A DNA stretch of 64,000 bases from Arthrobotrys musiformis (Eukaryota; Ascomycota; Orbiliomycetes; Orbiliales; Orbiliaceae), in assembly GCA_036971715.1 (NCBI GenBank), contig JAVHJL010000004.1:62001-126000 (forward strand), in the 5' to 3' direction. A model generated the notes under the pieces. It did no database searches and had not been told where the DNA came from. It was given only the letters and a program-made list of their open reading frames with translations. Below, one piece after another: positions 49,217-61,190 of the stretch. Positions within the stretch are counted from its first letter, which is position 1, and the number at the start of each line of letters is the position of its first letter. The position numbers were made by a program, and so were the translations under genes.

Positions 49217-51085
49217 CTTCAAGACAAGAGATTTATTGGTGAAATAAAACGGTTCTGGCTAGAGGTTGAAGATAAAGTGGGTATAAAACTGTAGGATAAG
49301 ACTTGTCTAATAATAAACGCTTATCAAAAGCTGTTTTAGAGAGCTAAGTCTTCAAGTTGCTTTAGAGTCTGGCACAGTCTGTAAAAGAAAGTTGTATCTC
49401 GGGCGGGATAAACACTCGGTATATATAGTTCCGAGGTCTTCGCAAATTCTGAAGTAACTTCACACGGGTAACTTTCAACCTTATCACCGTGCCGAGGAGG
49501 CCTGGAAAGCATCGTGATTTCAATTAACATCTAAAGTCGTCTATTACATATTGGAGTTGCCGATGAAACGGGTTATCAGCAACTCATCCTGAATACCTTC
49601 CTAACTAGAACGTCTATAGACGGGTTTGGCTTAGAATCGAGTGGTCTGAACATGGGATCATCCTAGTTGGCCAAAGCTCTTGTGACGAGTGTTATCGCAT
49701 GAATTGGTAACGTGTTTGCTGTGGTGTTTACTGATTCCCGGATATGAGATAAATTCGTAGGGGCTGTGGGGCGTGCTAGTCGCTCTGGCGGGGATAAGCT
49801 TTTTTCGCAGGTACCACGTTAGGGATCGCTTCCAAGTTACCGACTGGGGGAGGTCTGAGTTCGTATAAACCAGTTGCCTTAAAATATAGGCAATCTAGGA
49901 TCTACCCGACATACGTTCGATCATGCGGGATTTGGAATGTCAATATATCCATCACCTTCTTTGAGGGGCTAGAGGAGAGATAACGGTCTTCTGGAGTTGA
50001 TATAATTAACCTCAAATGTTCATCCGATTCCTGGGAAATTTTCGTGTTGATATGTTGGAAATTGCAGGTCCGACGAGAATCGATATGATATCGGGTCGCA
50101 ACGGCATATATGTGCGGCTCGCATAGCGCATTAGCCTGGCTTCATAGGCAGGTATATATCTGTATCGCGATATGTAAAGTACCGACTAGTCTATTGGTAA
50201 ACCCTATGTTCGTCGAGTCGTGATGTTTGCGTTGCAAGGGTCGCAGAGGAAGCTAAAGCGAATTTCATGAACATGGAATTGACCCCGCAAGTCACGTTCA
50301 TCACAGAGGTATTTAATTTATCGATATCCACTTTGGCCAGCCTTTTTCCTCGTTCAACTCTCATCCCCAAGCTAACTTGGCTTTCACCAAGTGTGTATGC
50401 CAATACCCTGGCGGTCAGCTTGCAGCTTGGTTTTCGTGCGCGTTGCGGAATTCTACCAGTTAAAAGCAACAGAGCCGCAGGGTCTGAATGTCATGAACGG
50501 CTCATTAGGCGAATCCTAAATGTAATGAGCTCCCAAAATCCGTCAGCATCTCCACAAAAGGAAAGGCTCGTTAGTCAGCAGGAAGCCAACATCACCAGCG
50601 CAATCTTGGTTTATTGTATCAATATGTAGCTTATTATATACTCGAATCCGTGACAATTTGCAGGTATTTGGTCCCGCCCAGCTCTGAAGTGGGGTTTTGA
50701 GGACTCACTCTAGAAGAAAGCACATTCGCTGGCTGAGAATCAAGCTTTCCCGCCGAACCTTGGTTCTCCAATCACAGAGTGTCAGACAATTCCATATGCC
50801 GAACCCGCGAAGGATCTAGAGAGATACCGGCCGTCCTGAGGTTCGGACACATGTTTACTGGGTTCTATGAGCAACTAGTCTTTGTATAAGTGGGGTAGGG
50901 TCGCAGTACACAAAGCTTTTGCTGTTCATTTCGACTCTATCTCCTTTATCTCTTTCTATTCTATTTTATTTGATCGCCCCGTTTTTTCTCCGGGAGGGAA
51001 CGAGCATTTTCCAGCTTTGTGGTTTCCTCGCGATATCAATAATTAATTTGAAAATTTAAAAACGCCTGGTACTTTTAGCCCAAAC
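49217..51085. other. Divergent spacer between RNase and NLR genes
   Basis: Contains promoters for both genes. A TATATATA stretch at 49419-49427 lies about 205 bp upstream of the RNase ATG. Overlapping open stretches on both strands at 50191-50629 show no family resemblance. A pyrimidine-rich leader (about 50930-50990) precedes the NLR start. Confidence 0.55.
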
Positions 51086-54000
51086 ATGGAAACAAGGGAT
51101 GGAGACCAGAATGAGAGCGCAAGCCACGTCCAAGCTCGCACGACTATCCAGGCGTCTCCTTGTTGGGCACGAGGGAAAGAGCTTTTCTTCTTGTCGCTCT
51201 TAGAATCAAAGCGCCCTCCGTCTAAAGGGGAGATTGACGAATTCATGAAAGACAATTCTCACTTGGACGGGACCATCAAGGATTGCCAAAAGATCCAAAA
51301 AACCGCTGATGCATCATACAAGGAAAAGGCGAGCGGGAGACTAATTGGAAAGCTGCTGAATACCCTCTCAATTATCAAGGAGGTGGCCGACCCGTTCTTA
51401 GAGTTCGCTCCCGAAAGTGTTAGTATCGCGTGGTTTGCAATAAGCTCACTCGTGCAGGTATGTGGCTTCTTTGGTTTAATGAAATTCTCCATAGCCTACA
51501 TGGTTGGTCCTTACTGTATTGACTTCCTAAAAAACATAGATTGGTGCGGCTGACGTCGAAAATTGCGAACTTATTTTTGGCGCCTGTAACAATATCGCCA
51601 CAATCCTCCTCACGTGTAGGCTCTACGAGAATCGTTACCAAGACGCTCTGAAGGATGGGGCTGGTAATTATGAGATTGGAAGTAGGGAAGTGGAGCAAAA
51701 GATCATTGGGGGCATACCTGATATAATCGCTTCCATTTTGGATTTCTCCTGGCACGTTCGTCTTTTGTTTAAGAAGAACAAATTCGGTGAGCCCGCGAGG
51801 GAAATCATTATGGCTGCTGGTTTCAATCTTGCGTCTGCTTACATGGCTTCAAAATACAGTCAGGGCATTGAAAGAAGTGTTCTCCCCCAAAATCAAGGAA
51901 AAAATAGATGTCATAGATGCCGGTTATGCGAGACTCAGGCAAATTGCCAATGATGCCTTTCAAGAACGTATCATGGATTCTGTCGAAGGTTTGATATACA
52001 CCCGAATACCCAATTTGATATATAGGAACAATTCTGAGTTGACTGGATTTCTGACGGATTGAAAAAATCCTTGATGCATATGCGTAGACCTACGCAAAAG
52101 TGAGTATTTCAAAGTCTGCAATGGGTTTCGGAAATCATGTTTTTGAATGATCGGTTTTCGATCTAAGTGCCTCTACTAATTCATTGCCCTTTCTAGGCCT
52201 TCAGCAGGATAGAGATGAGCTTCGAACGATAATGTTCCCAGCTCTTGATGGTATGCACGTGCTCTATTTTACAATACATTCCAGGGCTTCCAAGTAAAAA
52301 CTGACAGTACAAAACCCGTATGTATCAGATATTAGCGAAAAGCTCAACGATATTTCCGCTGTTAAGACGAACGTGGAAATTGCCAGGCTTCGCGAAGAGC
52401 TTCATGTGAGGCGTGCAGAATACCTTCGACCAACAGAGACTCATGTCCAACAATTCAACGCGATCTTTGACACAGTCTCCAAGTATGCGGACCATATTTG
52501 CCAATGGTTGTTTTCGGACTTGCACTATCAAATATGGGAACTGCATGACGGAGATATTGAACAAAAGGAGATTCTCCACAGCAAGTTGCTTGATACTCGG
52601 TCTGAATTGGACAAAACTGTGCAGCTGAAAGTTCCAAATCTCTTTTATCTTCAAGCACGTCCCGGGTTTGGGAAATCAGTTACCATGGCTTCGGTTGTTC
52701 GAAGGATTTCTCTGGACCCGGGTGCTGTAGTGGCATACTTCTTCTTCAAGCAGGGCGATGATACTACGCAAAGGGCCTCCCGCGCTCTTAGTAGCTTAGC
52801 ATCCCAGTTGTTTGACGATAAAAATGCACGTACGATGGAAGAGGTCCTGAAGCTAACATCGGTCCTAGACCAGATGAAGAAAAAAGTACCGGGGCCTAAA
52901 CGAGATGAGGAAGAACCTGCCCCCCGCGCGCTCAACAGTACTTCGTTTACGAGTGAAATGCTCAAAGAAACTATCAGGGCCATCGGCAGTGCTTTTGAGC
53001 GTAGAATTTATCTCGTCCTTGATGGACTGGATGAGTGCATCGACTACGAATATGAAGACCTAGTGCCATATCTCCTAGAGCTCTCGGGACTGGACAACTT
53101 TAGAGTGATTATATCGAGCAGGGAGAGCGAGGAACTTGAGGATCTGTTCACAGATGCAGACGAAGACAATGGAACCGACGATGCATCGTCGCCGGACACG
53201 ACAGAAAAACCACCACCAGACTGTATCCTGACACAGAAAGCCACCATTCTCAACATCACCCAGGAAAGAAATTCCACAGACATGGAGACATTTCTTCGAA
53301 AATCCCTACAACACATCATGTCACATCGAACAACCGGCTCTACTAATGTGAAATCTGAAAAGGATGCGTCAAAAGTGGCTAAAATAATTAAACGCAAAGC
53401 TAACGGGATGTTTACCTATGCAGCTCTTGTGATCGCTAGTCTTGAGCAACCTTCCCAGCTAACGCTGTTCCAAAAATTGAAGAATCTCCCAGAAGGCATG
53501 GATGAGTTATACCGACAGCGGTTTGAGGATCTGAGCCACGAAGAGCAAAAATTGGTCCTAGTAGCGCTGAAATTCGTGGTTTGGGGTTTTGGTGGGATTA
53601 CGACCGTAGAGATAGCAGAGCATTTCAAAAAGGTTTACAACGACCTTCCAGAAAAGGGGGACACCCAGTCACTCCAAGATGAAGACGATTCCGAAAGTGA
53701 AGAGGAACTCGAAGATGAAGGAAGCCCGGTAAGTAGAGAGGGGGGGAGTTTGGCAACAGCCGACGAAACCCCTGGGGGCGCAGAAGAGGAACTAAAGGAG
53801 TATGATGCCATGGATGATCCTGAAATTGCGGAAACGGTCTACCATCTTACCAGATGTGGTCGGGACTTCTTCAAGTTCAGCAATAATCAGAGAGATATCG
53901 ATGTTGTCCACAAGACTGTGAGGGACTGGGTGCAAAATGAAGCAGAAAGGATGGCAAAATGGTACGAAAAATCGGAAACGAGTCGGCCTCAAATCACCGT

Positions 54001-57000
54001 GAATGAGAAGGGAGAGCTTCATGTGTCTCTTCCTATCCCACGTAAGTTGTTATTTGGTTCATTTAGCGCCGCTCGAACGGCAGTCGAGCTCGCCTCACTT
54101 AACATGTATAAATTTATGGGGCGTAATATCGAATGCTGACTTCTCAATAGCTGGCCTCATTACCGGAGCTAGAGGTGTTTCCGTTGAATTACAGACTGAG
54201 CGGGACGCTCAACTCGAGATCACTACTGAGATTCGTAAGGCCCCGCAACCCACATCGCTCCATCTATCGGCAATTGGTTCTGCATCCATCCTGCTCTTTT
54301 TTTCTGTTTACGTCGTGAGTCTCAAGTACTTATCATCCTTCCTCACCCTTATACTAGTCAACGCACTCTGCAATGAGAAATTTATTGAACGGTACCTTGG
54401 GTTTGGTTGTGACGTCGCCGAAGAAGATGCGAGGCTTCGTGAGGATGCGCAATCTGAAGGCGAGGAGCCAAAAGTTGAGGAGTCAAAACCCGAGGAGCCA
54501 AAATCTGAAGAGGAGTTAAAACCAGAGGAGCTAAAACTAGAGGAACTAAAATTAGAGGAGCCAAAACTAGAGCTAGAGGAGCTAAAACGAGAGGGGAAGC
54601 CCGAAACAGAGGAGAAAACCCCCCTGTCTAAAGAGGGCCAATCTACGACGGAAGACAAGAAACCAACGACCAACGAGAATCAACAGCGAGATGAAGTCGA
54701 CGGTCCGGACGCGGAATTGCGACCGAATTTGAATAGCCGACGGGCGTTCTCTTTTGCGGCATATGAGATTGAAGAGAGGGAGTTTCGATACGAGCCCGTA
54801 TTTCTCCTTGATCATTTGAGGCGTGTGGAGGAGCTATGGCCAAAAGATGAGCGTAAAGGCCCTAAATGGGACACGCTCTGGCGGAAACTACGTCAATTTC
54901 TTGAAGGGAAGGCATTCCCACACTGGCTTTCTCAGTACTTCCAGTTTTGGGAGAACTACGCTCCTGATGTGGCATATGCTCAGATTTCCGAATTCCCCGC
55001 GATCCACATCTTTGCTATAGAAGGATTGGTGATGGTGCTTGAGTTCCTAATCGTTGAGATGAAAGTTGACCCGAATACTATCGATAAAAAGGGTAGAACA
55101 GCTTTAAATTTCTCCTTCGGACAGGTGGAGTGCATGAAATGTCTTCTTAGGCATGGGCTCAAAATTGACCAAAAATATCAGGGCAAATCCTACTGGGAGC
55201 TCATAATCAGCGACATTTGGCTTGACGGCTGGCTTCATGGAAATATACCCCCGAGGCCAGAAATGGCCGAAGTCTGCAAAATATTCATCGAACTGGGGGC
55301 GGATATCAATGAACCAATCCCAATGCTGGGTCCAACAGACCACTCCGATGCACTTCATTGCGCCGTTGCGTCAAAATCGGTGGAACTTTTCGAAACTTTG
55401 ATGGCACACCCTGATGTCAAGGTCAATTCGAAGGATAGGCACGATATGACACCCTTAAATTGGATGAATTTCTCCCCAAATTCCAACTATCCTCTTGAAA
55501 TCTCAAAATTAATGACCAAAAAGCTCCTCGAGGCCGGCGCGGACCCAAACAACCAAGATACCAATAGCGGGGGGCCGTTGCTTTTCGCGGTTGGCTTACA
55601 AGACAAAGATGTTGTGGAGTTGCTGCTGAAACATGGCGCGGATGTGAATGATGATAATAACCAAGGCCTCACTGCCCTTCATTTTGCTGCTTCGTCTGCG
55701 AACAAGGCCGATAGAGGGCTTGAGACTTCGGAGTCTATTTTGAGGTTGCTTCTGAGTTATGGCGCAGATGTGGAAAGGAAAGCTACAGACGGGGAAACTC
55801 CCCTCCACCGTGCTGCGTGGATCGGTTATGAAAAATGCTTCATGATTTTGTTCCAAGAATACCAGAAGAAGAAGGGTCCCGATAAATCATTCTTACTCGA
55901 GTCGTATGGAGAGGAAAATTGGACATATTTCCGGAATTCAGCGCGGAATAAGAAGGAGGGGATAAAAATCATGAAGTTCCTCATCCAGGACTGGACACCA
56001 GAGCAGCTACAATCGATGCTAGAAAATTCAAACAGCAAAAAAGAAACAGCGCTCCATCTTGCTGCATTCGATGGAAACTTTGAGATGGTCAAGTATCTTC
56101 TCGAACTTGGCGCTGATGCAATGAGAAAGAGTGACTTTGGGACTGTTCTTGATCGTGCTATATGGGGCTGGGCTAAGTCGAAAGCGGAAATGGCCGAGTA
56201 CTCGGAGAAGACACTCAAACGCCAGAAAGATCTCGAAGACGTTATCTTTTTCCTGATCGAAAAGTTCCCCCATCTATGTGAAGGAGGGGGGTCAAACCTC
56301 AGATGGGCAATTAAAAGATACGACGAAAACCTTATCAACAAACTTGTGGAAAACGGTGCCGACATCGAATGGGCGGATGAGGGTAACTGGACAGCGTACG
56401 AGTATGCTTACGCGGAAAGACGTATAACGGAAATGCAAAATCTTCCCGGCTTTAAAACGTGGAAAGAAAACCCTGGTCGCAAACTACGAGACACCGAGGT
56501 GCCGTCGCGTATGGCTATCAAAGAAACCCCAAACATATTTACCCTATCGGAGGATGGCCTTGAATTTGATACGATTGAAGGGTTTGTAGATGCTTATGGT
56601 TTCAGTATGGCCCCCAAGTTATCTCTTTGTGGGAACGTATGGTGTGAGGTCTCGAGAAACTATCTCTAATTGGGGAAACGCAGGCTACGGTAAAACCCAG
56701 AAGGCTATTCAGATAAGGGCGGATTGTCCGACTGCAGCTCACCGTCCAATATTCTACTTCGAAACAACAATACAGGACCTACAAGGTGCTAACTCGTAAG
56801 TTCACCGATCTTACCCCACATTCCGGCCGATCATGCATCAAAACAATTATAAATTCGAAATATCTCACACCTATTGGATATTAGTGGTCTCTCTATAGGA
56901 TTTATGGCTGGCGGATGTAACATGAGGGCCCCACCAGGGGCTGGGTCAGCAGAAGGGGAGACATATGGTCTCTGGGGTCATGGGCATTTACAGGCGACGC

Positions 57001-57269
57001 GAAACGCGAGATTCGAATTCCATAACGTAGTGACAACTGCGTATATTACTCGTCTCGGGATGATGTCATATGGCAAGGGGGATACCGTCGGCTGTGGTTA
57101 TTCTGTGGAAGAAGGAAAGATATTCTATACCCTCAATGGTGACTACCTGGGTACTGCCTTTGAAGACGTTAGAGGCAGATTATACCCCGCATTCGGCTCC
57201 TACAACAAATGCAAGGGGAGGTTCAACTTTGGGGCCCAGCCTTTCCTCTTTGAGGATTTAAGGGAATAA
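51086..57269 (+). CDS. NLR-like STAND NTPase: N-terminal helical domain, NACHT, ankyrin repeats, SPRY
   Basis: Exons by hand: 51086-51457, 51540-51786, 51860-51988, 52197-52250, 52329-54041, 54151-56604, 56657-56795 and 56885-57269, about 1830 aa. Residues 1-230 are an all-helical domain like the Goodbye-type N-termini of fungal STAND proteins (PESVSIAWFAISSLVQ). NACHT follows: P-loop GFGKS at 380-384, Walker B LVLDGLDEC at 496-504, then FRVIISSRES. An acidic stretch (about 710-760) and a Glu/Lys repeat (about 943-987) precede about eight ankyrin-like repeats (1120-1600; clearest ETALHLAAFDGNFEMVKYLL). The last 165 residues are a SPRY domain (IFYFETTI; GDTVGCGY; IFYTLNGDYLGTAFEDV). Such proteins are intracellular switches in fungal self/non-self recognition and programmed cell death. 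The joint at 56508-56657 is uncertain: a 97-bp intron (56508-56604), a 52-bp intron (56605-56656) or a frameshift are all possible. Segment 54309-54371 could be an in-frame 63-bp intron. Confidence 0.85.
54462..54596 (+). repeat. Coding minisatellite, Glu-Glu-(Leu/Pro)-Lys repeat in the NLR
   Basis: About nine degenerate units of 12-18 bp, consensus GAGGAGCTAAAA with variable spacer codons, translating to EELKLEEPK-like units. It sits between the NACHT-associated part and the ankyrin repeats, so it is probably an extended charged helix or linker. Unit similarity at DNA level suggests expansion by slippage. Confidence 0.8.
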
Positions 57270-57411
57270 AATATCTATATACAGGCACACCGCCATATCA
57301 TGTATGATTAATGTAGGGCTGTATGGATTTCAGACGCCGCGAAAGGTTAATGTACATGGGTTTGGTATACGGCCAAAAACGGGCACAGACCTTTCGAACT
57401 ACTCACGCAAC

Positions 57412-58098
57412 CTAATGGTAGGTAATAGAAACAATAACAGGGGAACACTTGTAATCAATCCGCCCCTGGTTTCCAGCCTCGAAATTTGTTCGCCATTTCA
57501 ATGTGTAGGTGTCTTCGGCGGGCGTATCACTACGGCACCCTAAGAATTCGCTAGTGTCATTCAAAAATACGACACCGGGTTTTGAATATGCGGCGGAACG
57601 GGCATATGGAGTTCCAAGTTCGTATTCGTCTCTCAGAATAACCGGGGTGTAGAGCGTTTCAGTGCCATTCCAAGTCGCGAGGTCGAGTGTAAGGTTGTAG
57701 GCTCGAGTGTGGAATTTCACTTCGTACAGAATGGTTCCCTGGGGAAGGTAAGGTCCAGGCGGAACGGGGTTGTGGCTGTTGGGAACCCAGTAGAAGGATC
57801 TGTCTGGGAGGTCTGATAGCACCAGTACAACATCAGTAGAGTTTCCCGGGGCTGCACTTGGTACCAAGAATTTATTGTTTATGCTAGGAGAGGAAATAGA
57901 GTTAGCAAAATTTCATCTATGTCATGATATTATTAGTGTTGAGCTGTATTCCCGTCAGCGGTTGTACCTTTCATTGGCGGCATTGACCTTCAGACCAAAG
58001 GGACCGATAGTAGGCACAAAGCCTTGAGAGGGGGCGACAGTTGGAGCAGCAATAGCGCCCAATGCGAGGAAAGCGAGGCAAGCAAGTTGCAGCTGCAT
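57412..58098 (-). CDS. Small secreted protein, hypothetical
   Basis: Two exons on the minus strand: 58098-57968 and 57883-57412, joining to 200 aa. A signal peptide (LACLAFLALGAIAA) ends near residue 18. The mature protein has N-glycosylation sites (NST, NLT, NGT, NDT), only two cysteines (C165-type GCRS and KCSP near the end), and mixed beta-like composition with a FYWVPNSHNP word. I do not recognise a family. It converges on the NLR gene with 142 bp between stop codons. The donor GTACAA is less usual, but the frame, phase and acceptor TAG fit. A TATA element lies 143 bp upstream. It could be a wall, surface or effector-type protein; this is open. Confidence 0.8.
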
Positions 58099-59384
58099 GG
58101 CGGATATCACAATATCAATGTATAGATATCCCAATTGTACATGGAAAACAAAATTTATGTGGATTTGATAGGAATCTGAATTCCGGGTAGATTTGATATA
58201 ATTTGAAATTGATGAAGCAGGAAACCGGGACGGGGTTGCTTATTTATAGATAATATAACTGTAAAAGAAATGCCTGTGGATTTGCCCCGGTCTGACGAGG
58301 GGCTAGAATATTCTAAGTTTAAACATTTTACCAATGAATCCAAATATATCCCACTGGGGTCACAAAGTCATTCGTGGGCAATGCCGTCATGTCACCGTAG
58401 CCCACGCATCATCTAGAATTATGCATCCTTGGCGGCAGTTTCGGGAGAAATTTTGTCACACTTCGTTGGGGATCCCCAGGCATGATAATATTCACTAGTC
58501 AGTAAGGGTTTCAAATTTTCGGCCGATGTGATTCAATATCAATTGTAGGTTTAGAAGATAAACTTTTGTCGCACTGGCGTTGCAGCCTCTCGCGGCACGT
58601 TCCCGATACGGACACATTTTGTCGAAGATGCGGCCATTGATGCCATTCCAAAAGTCGGAAGTCAACGTCGGTGATGGCGGGTGTTAGCGACGGAGACTAT
58701 TGCCCCCAAGATCCAAAAAATTGAAGCTACAACCAGATGATCCCTACCTGCCTCAGACCTAGATATATATGGGGGTTGCAATGTAACTTCGAATCGAAAG
58801 GCTATTTAGATCGTTGGACTCCTAACCGAGGATAGTCGGGTAACAACTTAAGGTCGAGATTTATTGATAAGATGATATTACAAGGTATAAAATATGTAGA
58901 GAGACATATACTCAATTCAAACCAGGAGAAATGGCTGGAAAGCATAAAGGGGCCTTGAATATACCTACTTAATTAAGTAGGCATATAGCAGACCTGTGCC
59001 ATGTTGCATTTTGGAGGAGGTCGCTGGTGTATGTGTTGTCTGTGGGTTATATTACTAAAATGGAACAAGTACTATAAGCACCTGCTATACGTACAGGTAT
59101 ACTAACACGAGCGAGGTAGGAAAACGTAGAGTTTCCGCGTTTGAAGAGGGCCTGGAGATCCATCACCTACATTTCCTACGATATACGATGGATGATACGT
59201 GTTGCTAGAGTACTCGACTCAAGTGTTCCCAAAGCTGGAGTAAATGAGCGAACCAAAGTTTAGATTACAAAACACACTGATTAACATGTACAGAACAGAA
59301 TTGCTCAAATAATTTCAAGCAGCGCCTGCATTTGAGGCTAAATTTCAAGGCAATATCAGAAACTCAAATCAAAACCAGTGTCCC
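58099..59384. other. Intergenic, promoter side of the small secreted protein
   Basis: No coding signal. The right part should hold the 3' UTR of the dioxygenase gene. Confidence 0.6.
58241..58248 (-). promoter_or_regulatory. TATA box of the small secreted protein gene
   Basis: TATAAATA on the minus strand, 143 bp upstream of the ATG at 58098. Confidence 0.45.
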
Positions 59385-61190
59385 TTAGAGAATCCAAAGA
59401 ACGCTTCCGAGAAATAACAAAACCACAAACACCATTGATGGCACTATCTGTGAGCCTTTGCCAGGGGTAATTGTCGCTGAGGCTGTAGAATCCGTTGGCG
59501 TGTTTGTCGCATTTTCTGTCGAAGCTGCTGTGGTTGGGCTGCCGGTGCCCGCTATATTTACATAGAAGGGATTAGTTATGTGCAAAAGTGTACCATCAAC
59601 TGCCAGCCTGATGGACCTCTGTCAAAGAGTGGAAGGTGGGAAAGAAATGGGGGAAAGAAGAAAAAAAGGTTGAAAAGAAAGAAGGAGTTGAAAAGAAAGA
59701 AGGAGTTGAAAAGGAGAAGAAATATTGAGAAAACAATGTCGTGAAAAACGGGGGGAAGGGATAAGATGTCAAGTTCTCCTCAAGTGTTTGAGAGCACCAT
59801 GTCGGGATCCGCGAAGATTTCTTAGCGCAGGGGAAATCACTGTACCTGAGCTTGTCTCTTCCGGGTCCGACGCACCAGCCGTAGGTCCACTTGGCTGTTC
59901 TGGCTCCCCACTAGGAACTTCATCGACTTCCTCCCCAGTGCCAACAATTCCCTTTGACCCAACGGCAACTCCACCGTTTTCTATCAACTCGGCTGCAACA
60001 GAGATATCCTTTTCGGCGTTTTGGTCAACGCCAACTGTAATCCAGGCGAGGATACCGTCCTCAACTGAGTCTCCCAAATAAGCATACTTCAAAAACGGAT
60101 CGTAATCGTTGTCAGCTTGTTGCTGAGCAATCATATCACGAGCGTTGGAGGTAACGGGCTGAGTGTTTGTATTGTATGGCGCCAGACTTTCGACTGCAGT
60201 TCGGAGATCTTCGTCAAAGAAAAGTTGGCCGACGTGGGTAACACGGCCGTGGCCGGAGTAGGTACCGTTAGGGTAGATGGTACCGCCCTTGTGGGACATG
60301 ATGTGGATGTGTGTGGTACGACCGGTATAGTGACCTGGGAAGATGGTTTTGAACTTGATGACGCCGTCTGAATCAGTGAACTGGACACCTCGGCAGAAGG
60401 TTTTGTCCAGATTGGTAGGATCTCTTTCGCCGACACCATTGCCGTTTGCGACGACACCTGAGTAGACACCAGTAGAATTGGCTATATAGGAAGTTAGCTG
60501 GCTCCTTTTAGGGAAGAGATTGATATATTACTTACTGTGCCACGCGTCGAAGAAAGCGCTCGAGACCGGCTCGCAGGTATTGGTATCGATGACTTGGATG
60601 TCTAGATATAGGGGAACGCCGGCCTGGCCATCGGTGATGTCCGCCCTCACATACTCTCCAGAAACGACTGTTCATTTCGTCAGTTTGAATTCAATTATTT
60701 CAATAAAACGACGAAGTTCCATACAATAAGGGCCCTCCGTAACCTCTGGCATCAACAAACAGGAGCTATTTCCGGAAAACAGCACGCTAGAATCTGTATC
60801 AAATTTCGCGTCTGCAAACGTGCTGTTATGGTCGATCCCGGACACAGTCGCAAAGTCTCGTTTAGCGATCTTGTGGGAGTCAATCAAAGATCCTATGATG
60901 CCACGAACATTAGCGTCTAGGTTCACATTTTGGGAGGAAGCGTCGGTATCAAGCTTACGTTCCATCAAACCTCTTTCCTTTCGGACTTTGTTAACCAGAG
61001 CACTTCTACGTTCGAACGATCGTTTGAAAAGTGCCTTTGCATCTTCATTGTCACGACAGGCAGCAAGAGAGCGGCGACTGATAAACTCGTTTAGCCTCTG
61101 GACGGCTGCGTGGCTCTCGTCCCCATGTGCAAGAACCGTGGTAACTGGTAGGAAGCTCGCAATTGCGAGAGCTAGTGCTGAGTATTTCAT
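59385..61190 (-). CDS. Extracellular GPI-anchored intradiol ring-cleavage dioxygenase
   Basis: Four exons on the minus strand: 61190-60725, 60667-60536, 60481-59846 and 59551-59385, joining to 466 aa. A signal peptide (residues 1-21) precedes HGDESH. The dioxygenase core begins at EGPYFVSGEYVR and includes IQVIDTNTCEPV, FFDAWH and the iron-ligand segment GHYTGRTTHIH, where one Tyr and two His are expected to bind Fe(III). Family members open catechol-type rings between the hydroxyls using O2. The tail is Ser/Thr/Pro-rich and ends with a hydrophobic segment (MVFVVLLFLGSVLWIL) after GKGS, the pattern of a GPI anchor; this depends on the last, 294-bp intron. Without that splice the protein would end 26 residues later, without an anchor. 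A surface role in detoxifying plant or lignin aromatics is likely but inferred. Confidence 0.88.
59670..59713. repeat. 18-bp tandem repeat inside the dioxygenase intron
   Basis: TTGAAAAGAAAGAAGGAG occurs twice exactly (59670-59687 and 59688-59705) followed by a partial third copy. On the transcribed sense strand this is a polypyrimidine repeat inside the last intron. Confidence 0.9.

Noticed and set aside
50191..50629. Overlapping open frames of 92 and 120 codons on opposite strands upstream of the NLR
   Set aside because: Neither shows a recognisable domain, signal peptide or splice-compatible extension.
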